From an uncultured Lachnospiraceae bacterium (lineage in GTDB: Bacteria > Bacillota > Clostridia > Lachnospirales > Lachnospiraceae), in contig CAJUFE010000046.1 of the NCBI GenBank assembly GCA_910585635.1, positions 1-36,961 of the forward strand: DNA of 36,961 nt, written 5' to 3'. The notes under the pieces are model-generated. The model searched no databases and was not told the origin of the DNA. It saw nothing but the letters and a program-made list of their open reading frames with translations. Position 1 is the stretch's first letter; each line of letters begins with the position of its first letter. The position numbers and the translations under genes were made by a program. Of the stretch, positions 15,446 through 24,182 are shown one piece after another.

Positions 15446-16597
15446 TTACCTGGCCATGGCGTAGGCTTGGAGCATCAGCTCCTCGCTGAGTGGGTTCGGG
15501 TTGCAGGTGATATGGCCGGTGGTCCGCTTAATGGTATCTAGCAGGACGCTCTCGGTCGGCTCCTCCTGGATGTAGGGTGCCAGATGGTCCGGGGCGCCGA
15601 CCTGGGCCCGGAGGGCCTTTACCTTTTCGATCGCGGCCAGGCCGTTCTCCCGGTCGCTCTTTGCCCCGTCATAGGTATGGAGGAACTGGGCGATCTTGGC
15701 GTATCTTGCCGTGGCGTAGTCCAGGTTCAGCTCCATGGCTACGGGCAGGAAGATCGAGCAGGCGTCGCCGTGGGGGATGTGGAACATAGCGCCTAAGGGC
15801 TGGGCCATGATGTGGGCGATGCCGATCCCCGCAGTGATCGCGCATCCGCCTAAGTAGCTGGCCAGCATCATCCCGCCCCGGGCCTCCAGATCCTCAGGCT
15901 GTGCGCAGGCGGTGGCAAGATAGCGGTCGATCAGCTCGATCGATGCCGCTCCATACATCTCGGAGAAGGGGCTGGCGTTCAGGGAGACATAGGATTCCAC
16001 CGCGTGGCTCAAGGCGTCCATGCCGGTCGCCACCGTGATCGGGCGGGGGAGGGCGGTGGTGAGGGTGGGGTCCAGGATGACGATGTCCGCGATCATGGTG
16101 GTGTGGTAGAGGCTTTTCTTCAGCCCGTTGTGGTTGTTCAGCACCACGGCGGTCTTCGTGGCCTCTGCGCCGGTGCCGGAGGTGGTGGGGACCGCGATGA
16201 ACAGCGGCGGGACCGTGGTCACCTGCCGTCCTTCCATCTGGTACTCCTCCACATTACCTCCGTTGACGGCTAACATGCCGATGGCTTTGGTGACATCGAT
16301 CACAGAGCCTCCGCCCAGGGCGATGGAGCAGTCGCAGCCCTCCGCGATATAAAGGTCACGTCCGCCGTTGATCATCTCCAGGTCTGGCTCGGTGGTCACC
16401 TGATCATATAAGACGTAGCCGATCCCTTCTGCTTCCAGCTGGCTGGCGATCCGTTGGGCCTGGGGCGCATTTTTGTCGAAGACATTGAAAAATACCTTTT
16501 TCTTCTGATACCACTTCAGGATGCCGCCGATCTCGTCGATGCGGTCCGCCCCGTAAAGGACGCGGCGGTTGTTGACAAATTCAAATGGTCCGATCAT
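15446..16597 (-). CDS. Iron-containing alcohol dehydrogenase
   Basis: This 383-residue group III alcohol dehydrogenase has an NAD(P)-binding loop GGGSVIDVTKA (about 95-105) and PTTSGTGAE (137-145). Expected metal ligands are D194 and H198 in GMDALSHAVE, H262 in GIAHIMAQPLGA and H276 in HIPHGDA. All are present, so the enzyme should be active. Family members reduce aldehydes or oxidise alcohols, including sugar-derived hydroxy acids and diols. The ATG at 16597 has AAAGGAGG 9 nt upstream. It is divergent from the TRAP operon, with which it may share an operator, and fits a sugar-acid pathway (inference); the exact substrate is not readable. Confidence 0.92.
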   Translation of the reverse strand: MIGPFEFVNNRRVLYGADRIDEIGGILKWYQKKKVFFNVFDKNAPQAQRIASQLEAEGIGYVLYDQVTTEPDLEMINGGRDLYIAEGCDCSIALGGGSVIDVTKAIGMLAVNGGNVEEYQMEGRQVTTVPPLFIAVPTTSGTGAEATKTAVVLNNHNGLKKSLYHTTMIADIVILDPTLTTALPRPITVATGMDALSHAVESYVSLNASPFSEMYGAASIELIDRYLATACAQPEDLEARGGMMLASYLGGCAITAGIGIAHIMAQPLGAMFHIPHGDACSIFLPVAMELNLDYATARYAKIAQFLHTYDGAKSDRENGLAAIEKVKALRAQVGAPDHLAPYIQEEPTESVLLDTIKRTTGHITCNPNPLSEELMLQAYAMAR

Positions 16598-16621
16598 AAT
16601 GGAAACCTCCTTTTGATAAAA

Positions 16622-16633
16622 ACAACATGTTGT
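16622..16633. promoter_or_regulatory. Palindromic operator in the alcohol dehydrogenase leader
   Basis: ACAACATGTTGT is a perfect 12-bp palindrome lying between the predicted transcript start and the ATG of the dehydrogenase gene. Extended on the minus strand as ATACAACATGTTGT, it resembles ATACAACCTGTGCTAT (16846-16861), which overlaps the spacer and -10 of the divergent TRAP promoter. The GntR-LacI protein is a candidate binder (inference). Confidence 0.5.
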
Positions 16634-16651
16634 ATTTTAAATGACGAGGAA

Positions 16652-16680
16652 ATTGTATAGCGGCTGGAACCAAAAGTCAA
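16652..16680 (-). promoter_or_regulatory. Promoter of the iron alcohol dehydrogenase gene
   Basis: On the minus strand, TTGACT (16675-16680), a 17-nt spacer and TACAAT (16652-16657) precede the gene by about 55 nt. Confidence 0.78.
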
Positions 16681-16834
16681 TAGCTGTCGCGCGAAAAAGT
16701 CAAATATCAGCAGATATCACAAGGATATCCGGCTGATATAGCGGATATGCACAGGAGAGAAAAGGGACTGATCGTGCATCTTGCCCATAAATAAGGCAAA
16801 AAAATGGGCAATATCCCGAAAAACAAAACAGGGG

Positions 16835-16863
16835 TTGCAAATAGATACAACCTGTGCTATAAA
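16835..16863 (+). promoter_or_regulatory. Promoter of the first TRAP transporter operon
   Basis: TTGCAA (16835-16840), a 17-nt spacer and TATAAA (16858-16863) lie about 130 nt before the first TRAP gene. GTTG...CAAC half-sites (16834-16851) and the operator-like ATACAACCTGTGC overlap it. Confidence 0.72.
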
Positions 16864-16996
16864 TGAAGACACAGGAGCAAAACTGCATGTGGGATTTTAA
16901 CAACTGGTAGTGTTAAAATGATACAGGTAGTAAAATGTAACAAAGAACAGGATGATCCGGTCGGACGGATCCGATCCAACTTAGGAGGATGAGAAG

Positions 16997-18085
16997 ATGA
17001 GGAAGAGAGCATTTGCGATGGTACTTGCAGGGATGATGGCATTGAGCCTTGGGGCATGCGGCAGCCAGGGGAGCCCGGCGCCGGCGTCGTCGGGAGCCGG
17101 GGAAGGCGCTGCCACAGGAGCTGGCGGGGCCGGGCAGGAGGCGGCAGGCGCTGCTGCGGCTCCCACAGGTGATGGGAAAGCCTTTAAGCTGGCCACGGAC
17201 GCGGCTTTGGATTATCCCACCACCATGGCGCTCCAGAGCTTTGCAGATGAGGTAAAGGAAAAGACCGATGGCAGGATCGCCATCACGATCTATCCCAGCG
17301 CGCAGCTGGGGGATGAGAATGCCTATCTCCAGCAGCTCCAGTTCGGGGCGGTGGATTTTGCAAAATCCTCGGTGGCCCCGCTGGCGCAGTTCTGTGACGA
17401 CTTAAACGCCTTGAGCCTTCCCTATCTCTTCGATTCCACAGAGCACATGTTCCGGTGCCTGGACGGGCCGATCGGGGAAGAGATCTTCACCAGCTTCGAG
17501 GCGGCGAACATCGTAGGGCTGGGATTTACGGATAATGGCTCCCGATGCTTCTTTACCAAGACCCCGGTCCAGAAGGCGGGCGACCTTGCCAACAAGAAGA
17601 TCCGCGTCCAGTCCTCCCCGCTGATGCTGGGGATGGTAGAAGGTCTGGGCGGCTTCCCCCAGGCGATCGCCTCTACGGAGCTGTACTCCGCTCTCCAGAC
17701 GGGGATCGTGGACGGCGCGGAAAATAATATCAATACCTATGCCGGCGATTCCTTGTATGAGCAGGCACCCTACTTCATCTACGACCATCATAACATCCAG
17801 CCGGAGATCATCATCGCCTCCAAAAAGACCTGGGACGGCCTTTCGGCAGAGGATCGGGCGATCATCCAGACCGCTATGGACAATGCCATGGCCTATCAGA
17901 AGGAGCTGTGGGCGGAAAGAGAAAAGAGCTCGGAGGATATGCTAAAGGAGGCAGGCGTTACCTTTTATGCGCCTACAGAGGAAGAGCTGGCAGGCTTTAG
18001 GGAAAAATGCCAGGGTATCTATGAAGATGAAAAGCTAGGGAAGCCCTACGAGGCCTTCGTGGCCAAGGTCAGAGCCGTGGAGTAG
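16997..18085 (+). CDS. TRAP transporter substrate-binding lipoprotein (DctP family), system 1
   Basis: The 362-residue protein has a lipoprotein signal (residues 1-20, lipobox LGAC) and a Gly/Ala/Ser-rich linker to about 57. The DctP fold follows, with ALDYPTTMALQSFADEV, the binding-site arginine in KKIRVQSS, and YSALQTGIVDGAENN. The DctP arginine pairs with a substrate carboxylate, so the ligand is probably an organic or sugar acid. It acts outside the membrane and delivers to the Q and M subunits encoded next. The start at 16997 follows AGGAGGATGAGAAG. The adjacent dehydratase and dehydrogenase genes suggest uptake of an aldonate or uronate (inference). Confidence 0.93.
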   Translation: MRKRAFAMVLAGMMALSLGACGSQGSPAPASSGAGEGAATGAGGAGQEAAGAAAAPTGDGKAFKLATDAALDYPTTMALQSFADEVKEKTDGRIAITIYPSAQLGDENAYLQQLQFGAVDFAKSSVAPLAQFCDDLNALSLPYLFDSTEHMFRCLDGPIGEEIFTSFEAANIVGLGFTDNGSRCFFTKTPVQKAGDLANKKIRVQSSPLMLGMVEGLGGFPQAIASTELYSALQTGIVDGAENNINTYAGDSLYEQAPYFIYDHHNIQPEIIIASKKTWDGLSAEDRAIIQTAMDNAMAYQKELWAEREKSSEDMLKEAGVTFYAPTEEELAGFREKCQGIYEDEKLGKPYEAFVAKVRAVE

Positions 18086-18115
18086 GGGATGGATCAGGGG
18101 AAAGGAGAGGATATC

Positions 18116-18658
18116 GTGAAAGGTCTTTTAAGGATCTATGAGAAGATAACGGACTGTATCTTCCTGTTTTTGGATCATTTCTGCAGATGTATGATCCTCT
18201 ATATGACGATCATCGTATTTTTACAGGTGGTCTTAAGGAGCTTGTTCAAGATGAACATCCCCTGGGGGGAGGAGACGGTGCTCTTAGCGATGGTCTGGAT
18301 GACCTTCGCCTCCATGTCCATCGGGGTCAAGGAGGAGGTCCATATCCGGATCGAGTTTTTCATGGCGAAGTTCCCGAAGACCGTGCGGCGGCTGGTGGTG
18401 GTCTTTGGCAACCTGGTGCTGCTTTTGGTGAACGGGCTGATGGTGGGCTATGGGATCTCGCTGATCCAGTTCACGGGGATCAGCAAGCTGCCGGTGACCG
18501 GACTGTCCTCGGCCGCGGTCTTTTACCTGATCCCGGTGTCGGCGGCCACCAGCTGCCTGGCGCTGCTGGGGAAGCTTTTCGGCCTGTATAAGATGAAGAG
18601 CGAAGAAGATTTTGTAGAAGGCGTTTACGAAGAGAAAGCCTTGACAGAGGAGGGATGA
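18116..18658 (+). CDS. TRAP transporter small membrane subunit (DctQ family), system 1
   Basis: This small permease subunit of about 180 residues has four predicted helices (MILYMTIIVFLQVVLRSLF, WGEETVLLAMVWMTFASMSIGV, LVVVFGNLVLLLVNGLMVGYG, AVFYLIPVSAATSCLALLGKLF). WxxE and the SIGVKEEVHIRIEFF segment are typical of DctQ. A GTG at 18116 is preferred because AAAGGAGAGG lies about 6 nt upstream; an in-frame ATG at 18089 lacks comparable spacing. It sits between the P and M genes, one base before the M start codon. Confidence 0.9.
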   Translation: MKGLLRIYEKITDCIFLFLDHFCRCMILYMTIIVFLQVVLRSLFKMNIPWGEETVLLAMVWMTFASMSIGVKEEVHIRIEFFMAKFPKTVRRLVVVFGNLVLLLVNGLMVGYGISLIQFTGISKLPVTGLSSAAVFYLIPVSAATSCLALLGKLFGLYKMKSEEDFVEGVYEEKALTEEG

Positions 18659-18659
18659 T

Positions 18660-19958
18660 ATGGAAAGTACAGCCATAGCCACACTGATCTTATTTGTGAC
18701 CTTTTTCGGGCTGATCGCGATGCGGCTGCCCATCACCTTCAGTCTGATCGCATCCACCCTGGCGGCCGGGTTCTATCTGCAGGTCCCGGTGGTGGCGATC
18801 TTCCAGCGGATGGGGCAGGGCGTCTATTCCTTCTCCTTCCTGGCGATCCCCTTTTTTATCCTGGCCGGGGAGATCATGGGGGCCGGGAGCATCACCAATA
18901 AGCTGGTCAAGGTGGCGGACCTGTTCGTGGGCCGTTTTATCGGAGGGTTTGTCCAGGTCAATATCCTGGCCTCCACCTTTTTCGGCGCGGTCTCCGGCTC
19001 TGCTACCGCGGATGTGGCCTCTGTGGGCAGCATGCTGATCCCCATGATGGAAAAGCAGGGGTATGACCGGGATTTTTCGGTCAATGTCACCGTGACCTCC
19101 GCCTGCCAGAGCATGATCATCCCGCCCTCCCACAATATGATCATCTTTGCCCTGGCGGCAGGCAGCGTCTCTACCGGGAAGATGTTCCTGGCGGGGATCG
19201 TCCCGGGCCTGCTCTTAGCAGGGAGCCTTATGCTGGTGACCTATCGCATCGCCAAAAAGCGCGATTATCCCCGGGGGAAAAGGTATTCCTTTAAAGAGGG
19301 GGTGGAGATCCTAAAGGATGGGATCTTAGGGATGATGACGATCATCATCATCCTGGTGGGCGTGACCACCGGGGTCTACACCGCTACCGAGTCGGCGGCG
19401 ATCGCCTGCGTATACAGCTTTGTGGTCACCTTCTTTATCTTCCGGGACATCCCCCTGCGGGCGTTCTGGGGGATCTTGAAGCGGTCGGTCCGCACCCTGG
19501 CCGTGGTCCTGGCGGTGATCAGCGCGGCAAATGGCTTTTGCTGGATCATGTCCTATCTCCAGATCCCGGCACTGATCACCAGCGCCCTTTTAGGCATCTC
19601 CAGCAATAAATATGTCCTTTTGATCCTGATCAACATCTTCCTCCTGGTCCTTGGCTGTATCATGGACGTGGCTCCGCTGATCGTGATCACCACACCGGTG
19701 CTCCTTCCGGTGATCACCCAGATCGGCATGGATCCGATCCAGTTCGGCATGATGATGCTGTGCAACCTGGCCATCGGCATGTGTACGCCGCCTGTGGGCG
19801 CCACCTTGTTCGCAGGCTGTGCCGTGGGCAAGATCCCCATGGAGAAATGCATGCGGGGGATCATCCCCTTCTATCTGGCCATGGTCGCGGTGGTCCTGCT
19901 GGTGACCTATGTCCCGGCGGTCAGCATGACGCTCCCGAACCTGATCATGGGGGCATGA
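18660..19958 (+). CDS. TRAP transporter large membrane subunit (DctM family), system 1
   Basis: The 432-residue permease is the sodium-driven transport subunit, with about twelve helices. Family hallmarks are visible: FSFLAIPFFILAGEIM, FGAVSGSATADVASVGSMLIPMM, IIPPSHNMIIFALAAG and CIMDVAPLIVITTPVLLPV, then LAIGMCTPPVGATLFAGC. The start codon lies one base after the DctQ stop, with GAGGAGGG inside the end of that gene. An intrinsic terminator follows. Confidence 0.94.
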   Translation: MESTAIATLILFVTFFGLIAMRLPITFSLIASTLAAGFYLQVPVVAIFQRMGQGVYSFSFLAIPFFILAGEIMGAGSITNKLVKVADLFVGRFIGGFVQVNILASTFFGAVSGSATADVASVGSMLIPMMEKQGYDRDFSVNVTVTSACQSMIIPPSHNMIIFALAAGSVSTGKMFLAGIVPGLLLAGSLMLVTYRIAKKRDYPRGKRYSFKEGVEILKDGILGMMTIIIILVGVTTGVYTATESAAIACVYSFVVTFFIFRDIPLRAFWGILKRSVRTLAVVLAVISAANGFCWIMSYLQIPALITSALLGISSNKYVLLILINIFLLVLGCIMDVAPLIVITTPVLLPVITQIGMDPIQFGMMMLCNLAIGMCTPPVGATLFAGCAVGKIPMEKCMRGIIPFYLAMVAVVLLVTYVPAVSMTLPNLIMGA

Positions 19959-19964
19959 GCATAA

Positions 19965-20003
19965 AAGGAAAGAGCCGCGCCTCATCGTCGCGGCTTTTCC
20001 CTT
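19965..20003 (+). terminator. Terminator after the first TRAP operon
   Basis: AGCCGCG/CGCGGCT with flanking GGAAA/TTTCC (one bulge) forms a hairpin around the loop CCTCATCGT, ending in a short T-run within CTTTTCC. It is a reasonable but imperfect intrinsic terminator. Confidence 0.65.
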
Positions 20004-20064
20004 TCTGTGGTCATCTCTTGATCATGTCCAGATCCGTAGGCATCGACCGCCGTTTTAGTGGGTT

Positions 20065-20364
20065 TTATCGGACAAGCTGACATGCGCTCTTTACCAAGTC
20101 CGCATCATCAAGAGCCAGGTCTATCAAACGGCTGAGGATCCTCGCTGGATCTGAGCCGAGAGCACGGATCTTTTTCATGTTACTTGGAGATATCTTGATG
20201 GTCACATTGTCCATGCGATGGAATTGCTTTAGCATATCGCTCGTCATTTCCGGACGATCCTCATCAAATGTTATAGGCATTTTTTCTGCCGCTTCCAGAT
20301 CGGCGATCTCTTCCGGTGTCAACTGTGCCGGTAAACTATCCATCATAACTTTCGCTATGTTCAT
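20065..20364 (-). CDS. brnA: BrnA-like antitoxin
   Basis: This 99-residue protein has a PITFDEDRPEMTSDMLKQF segment, typical of BrnA proteins, followed by NVTIKISPSNMKKIRAL and a helical end. It would be the antitoxin and DNA-binding partner of a BrnT ribonuclease toxin. Its start overlaps the end of the brnT remnant by 29 bp, the usual operon arrangement. The frame is intact although the toxin is broken. A promoter with TTGGAC/TACAAT lies upstream of the toxin remnant. Confidence 0.7.
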   Translation of the reverse strand: MNIAKVMMDSLPAQLTPEEIADLEAAEKMPITFDEDRPEMTSDMLKQFHRMDNVTIKISPSNMKKIRALGSDPARILSRLIDLALDDADLVKSACQLVR

Positions 20365-20568
20365 ACCTCACTTTCTCAGGACCTGTCGCAAGTCTGGCAG
20401 AAATGATATGGATCACATCTTCCCGCCGAAAAGTACAGACAACAAAAAGAACCTTTCCGACCTTGCCTAAAACGTCGTATCGTTCTTCCCATGGATGCTC
20501 TTCGTCATATCGGATCAGTTTGTCTTCGAAATGATATTTTCATAGTCCAGATCAAAGTACGTATACAT
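20336..20568 (-). pseudogene. brnT: Decayed BrnT-type toxin gene
   Basis: The downstream frame encodes DKLIRYDEEHPWEERYDVLG, then VLFVVCTF and IIHIISAR-like residues (VIHIISARLATGPEKVRYEH). This is the central and C-terminal part of a BrnT RelE-fold ribonuclease. The start codon with GGAGGTGG upstream opens a different frame (MYTYFDLDYENII) that hits TGA at 20515-20517. About 30 N-terminal-half residues expected in BrnT are missing. The gene has therefore suffered a deletion and a frameshift and cannot make a normal toxin. Confidence 0.72.
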
Positions 20569-20659
20569 GCTTGGCGCCACCTCCCGGATCGTTTGTTTTT
20601 GCGTAAGAAAAAGACCATTCTAAAAAGGCCCCTGCCCAGACCTCCTCGCGGTCGAGTTT

Positions 20660-20688
20660 ATTGTAACATAGATGGGAGATCGGTCCAA
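20660..20688 (-). promoter_or_regulatory. Promoter of the brnT-remnant/brnA unit
   Basis: On the minus strand, TTGGAC (20683-20688), a 17-nt spacer and TACAAT (20660-20665) lie about 90 nt upstream of the toxin remnant's start codon. Confidence 0.65.
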
Positions 20689-20728
20689 TGCGATCTTTTC
20701 TCCAGATATGTGGATGAGATAACGGGCA

Positions 20729-20806
20729 TTCCAAATGCAAAGGGCGCTGTGACCGGCTGTCAGCCGTCCCACAACGCCCGTATCTTAACTCCGGCCCTCA
20801 GCCGGA
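20729..20806. other. Foldback region with three nested or adjacent hairpins
   Basis: Pairs GATAACGGGC/GCCCGTATC (outer, with one bulge), GGGCG..GTG/CAC..CGCCC, CGGCT/AGCCG, and a separate TCCGGC/GCCGGA are visible. There is no T-run. It may be the end structure of the small minus-strand gene or an unrecognised RNA. Confidence 0.35.
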
Positions 20807-20842
20807 TCTTGTGCTTTCAATACGATATCAGAGAAGGAAAAC

Positions 20843-21019
20843 TTAGTCCACATCCCGGCGGCGGCCAAACAGCCGATCCAGGCTGAAGCCGTTCCGCATG
20901 AGCATCGACGTAAAGTTCTCGCAGTTATAAAACTGCTCGCCCTTCACCCACTGGGGGCAGGGGTTATTCCTCCAGAGCCCGTACATTTCGAAAGCATATC
21001 CCATATCCTTGCCGTTCAT
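20843..21019 (-). CDS. Small unknown protein
   Basis: The 58-residue frame starts at the ATG at 21019, which has AGGAGGT about 7 nt upstream, a strong ribosome site that argues for real translation. The protein is rich in Asn, Gly, Met and aromatic residues (YGLWRNNPCPQWVKGEQFYN) and ends RLFGRRRDVD. There is no signal peptide or membrane segment. I do not recognise its family. It lies alone between the BrnA/BrnT remnant and the PucR-type regulator. Confidence 0.5.
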   Translation of the reverse strand: MNGKDMGYAFEMYGLWRNNPCPQWVKGEQFYNCENFTSMLMRNGFSLDRLFGRRRDVD

Positions 21020-21387
21020 GAGCACACCTCCTGATCCATCCACATCCGGCTTTTTTTTGATCCTTCCTCCAGGTCTTCCTCGACCTGGACCCGTTTCCTT
21101 ATGGCTCTATTATGATCCGGACTGGACTTTTTGTCTATAATCTGCTAATCTGAAAGTACATGGCAAAATATGTACCCATAGCACAGATCTGGAAGGTGCG
21201 GGCAGAACGCGCTCCCGCCGGGGCGGTCCAGGCGGAAAGGCAGCGGTCTGTGCGCGTCTGGCAGGGCATGCAGATCATATGCAGGAGGCCATAAGATCGT
21301 TGCAGGCGGAGACTGTGCGGACCATGTGTATAAGTGATAGGGGCTATGGGGGCGTGCAAAAAAGCGCGGCGAGAGGAGGAAGAGGAT
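21020..21387. other. Intergenic region upstream of the PucR-type regulator
   Basis: No gene is supported. A TATAAT at 21136-21141 could be a -10 element, but there is no matching -35. The 50 bp before 21387 are purine-rich and hold the ribosome site of the regulator. I see nothing else. Confidence 0.3.
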
Positions 21388-22560
21388 ATGGCTGTACGTT
21401 TCTGGGAGATCTACGAGAAGACCCATGAGATCTATAAGCTCCAGCTCCTGGCCGGAAAGGGCGGCTTGAACCATGTGGTGGGCTGGGTCCATATGCTGGA
21501 GGATGAGACGATCATCAACCGGTTTTCCGGTCAGGAGCTGGCGGTGACCACCGGGATCAAGGCTAAGGAGCCGGATTGGCTCCTGCATGTGGTCTCCGCT
21601 ATGAAGAAGTCCGATTGTACCGGGATCATCATCAACACCGGCATGTATATCGATGAGATCCCACGGGAGGTGATCGAATGGTGTGAGATCGAGCAGTTCC
21701 CCCTCCTCATCATGCCCTGGGAGATCTCGATCACCCGTCTGATCCAGGATTTCTGTATGCGGATCATGCGGAGGAACCAGAGGGAGCAGGAGGTGGGGAT
21801 CCTGTTCAAGAACATCATGCGGGGGCGGGAGGTGACGGATGCCTTCCTCTCCCAGATCCAGCCTCGCTTCGATGCGGGGGGGACCTTTCGGATCTTCTGC
21901 ATCCGGATCAGCTATGGGGTGGAGGAGACCACGGCTTTCCTCCAGGCCATGCTGAAGCTGGAGAATATCTTCGGCCTTTGGCAGAACGGGAAAAAGATCC
22001 AGATCCCCTATCTGATCATCGAGTTTGACGATTGCTACGCTCTGATGGTGAACAATTTCCCTTCAGGCTCCGCTGACGAGCTGACCCAGCAGATCCTGGA
22101 GCAGTTCGCCTATTTCACCCAGAGAAAGAAGCTGAGCCTTGGCTTAGGGCCGGAGGTGCAGAGCATCCACGACCTGCGCCTGGCCTTCCGCCGGGCGCGG
22201 ATCGCCGCGAAGATGGCCTTCCAGACAAAGCAGAAGGTGGTGGATTTTGATGAGATGGGCTTTTTTAAGATCCTCTTTGCCTCGGATGACGCGGCGATCT
22301 TAAAAAGCTATGAGGCCCAGATGCTGGGGCCTTTAGTGGCATACGATGAGCAGCACCATGCCAACTACTTAGAGACCCTGCGCAGCTACATCGAGAACGA
22401 CCGCAGCCTGATCGGGGTGGCGGCGGCTACCTTCACCCACCGGAACACGGTCAACTACCGGATCCAGAACATCAAGAAGCTGCTGGATAACGAGCTGAAG
22501 ACGGCCGAGGATCTGTTCCCCTACCAGGTGGCGTTCTACATACGGGATATGAACCTGTAG
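21388..22560 (+). CDS. PucR-family transcriptional regulator
   Basis: The 390-residue protein has the N-terminal PucR domain (about residues 8-125; GLNHVVGWVHMLED, NRFSGQELAVTTG, CTGIIINTGMYIDEIP), a central GGDEF-like CdaR region (about 150-290) and a C-terminal PucR helix-turn-helix (about 345-390; IGVAAATFTHRNTVNYRIQNIKKL). Such regulators activate purine, amino-acid or sugar-acid pathways. The ATG at 21388 follows AGAGGAGGAAGAGG. It precedes the two-component genes and the second TRAP operon and may control them (inference). Confidence 0.88.
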   Translation: MAVRFWEIYEKTHEIYKLQLLAGKGGLNHVVGWVHMLEDETIINRFSGQELAVTTGIKAKEPDWLLHVVSAMKKSDCTGIIINTGMYIDEIPREVIEWCEIEQFPLLIMPWEISITRLIQDFCMRIMRRNQREQEVGILFKNIMRGREVTDAFLSQIQPRFDAGGTFRIFCIRISYGVEETTAFLQAMLKLENIFGLWQNGKKIQIPYLIIEFDDCYALMVNNFPSGSADELTQQILEQFAYFTQRKKLSLGLGPEVQSIHDLRLAFRRARIAAKMAFQTKQKVVDFDEMGFFKILFASDDAAILKSYEAQMLGPLVAYDEQHHANYLETLRSYIENDRSLIGVAAATFTHRNTVNYRIQNIKKLLDNELKTAEDLFPYQVAFYIRDMNL

Positions 22561-22733
22561 AGCGGCAGTCCTGGGGCCTGAAAAAGCAGGGGGCCATGGC
22601 CGGGAGCGATGCAAAAGCGTGTGGAAGGAGAAGGCCGTGGCGGTCCTGCGGGCGGGGGCGAGAAAAAGCGGCAGGACGGTCTGGTACAAGAGCGTGTGCA
22701 GGAGGAGAGGGCTGCATCGGAAAGGGGCTTTGG

Positions 22734-24182
22734 ATGAAAGAAAGGGCCAGGAGACTCTGGTTAGGGATCTCTTTAAAGAAAAAACTAGGTATCTTTGCCG
22801 TCATGATCGTCCTTGTCATGGGGCTTTCCGTGGTGTCCGATATCATAGCGATGGATTTTGTGGTGCAGAGCTTCGGACAGATCTTAGATGAGGATTCCCG
22901 CTGTAATGACATGCAGGAGGCCATGGAGCTGGAGACGGAAGCCTTCGCCGCCTATGTGCGGGACAGGAGCGAGGAGAAGGAGGAGGCCTATCGGCTGGCC
23001 TGCGTCCGCTCGGAGCGATGCCTGGCGGCCCTCCCATACGACTATGGGCAGATCGGCAGTGAGCGCTATGCCAGGACCTGGAACGTGAAGAGCGGGTATG
23101 AGAACTACAGCATCCGCCGGGACCAGATCCTTGGGATGGACACCAGGCGGAGGGCTATATCAACAGCCTCTATGAGGTCTACGCCATGCAGTCTTACCTG
23201 CAGTCCTACATCCGGAGGCTGGTGCAGGTCACGCTGCAAGCGGGCAATGCCAGCTATCAGGAAAAGCTGCCGACGATCTATGGCATGCGGTATACGGTCC
23301 TGGCTGTCTCGGTGGCCATGCTCGCGGTGACCGTGCTGCTGACCAGAGTCCTGTCCGGCGCACTGATCGGCCCGATCGTCCGGCTGGCAGAGAGCAGCCG
23401 CAAGATCACCTGCTATGATTTCAGCGAGCCGGACTTTTCTCTGGACAATATGGATGAGATGGGCGACCTGGTCCGCTCTTTCAACACGATGAAGCACGCG
23501 ACGGAGGGGTACATCAATACCTTGAAGAAGAACAGCGAGATGGCTGAGCTGCTGTATAAAGAAGAGATGGAGAAGGTGGAGGCGGAGAAGCAGCTGGAGG
23601 CAGCCCGGCACCACAGGGCGGATGATCGATAGTCTGGGAAGCCTCTTCCGGTATAATCTCAAGATGTCAGAGCCGGTGGTCATGCTGGAGCGGGAGTTAA
23701 AGGTAGTGGAGGACTACATGTTCATCCAGCAGATGCGTTTTGGCAGGCGGGTGGTCTACGAGAGTCGGCTGGAGCTGGATCCGGGGACCGTGATGATCCC
23801 GGCCTTTACCCTACAGCCTCTGGTGGAAAACGCGGTGATCCACGGGCTGGCAAAAAAGGAGGAGGGCGGCCGGGTGTTCCTGCGCGTCTGGGAAAAGGAT
23901 GGCTGCGCGGTCATCTCTGTGGCGGATACGGGAGCTGGCATGAGCCGGGAGCGATATGAGGAGCTGTGCCGGGCTTTGGAGGAGAGCTGTGAAAAAGGGA
24001 GCCGGACCTCGAAAACGGGGATCGGGCTGGGGAATATCTACCGGCGGGTCCATACGATGTATGCAGACGGGCAAGTGCGGATCGTGAGCACGCCGGGACG
24101 AGGGACAGTGGTACAGATGAGCATCCCCCAAGAGAGGGAGGAAGGAGAGGAACAGGATGTATCGGGTACTGATCGCAGATGA
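22734..24182 (+). pseudogene. YesM-type sensor histidine kinase with frameshift and loss of the phospho-acceptor segment
   Basis: The start codon at 22734 follows AAAGGGG. The first part encodes a membrane helix (LGIFAVMIVLVMGLSVV) and an extracellular sensor. The frame is lost near 23141-23150: the text continues as EGYINSLYEVYAMQ one frame over, as if one G were missing. The middle part has a second helix (YTVLAVSVAMLAVTVLLT) and a HAMP region, ending EAEKQLEA near 23600. Family members then have LQAQINPHFLYNTL with the phosphorylated His; here that segment of roughly 30-35 residues is absent and the frame resumes as TTGRMIDSLGSLFRYNL. The ATPase domain is intact (LVENAVIHG, DTGAGM, GIGLGNI). 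Two independent lesions indicate a non-functional kinase. The 3' end overlaps the response regulator start. Confidence 0.85.
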
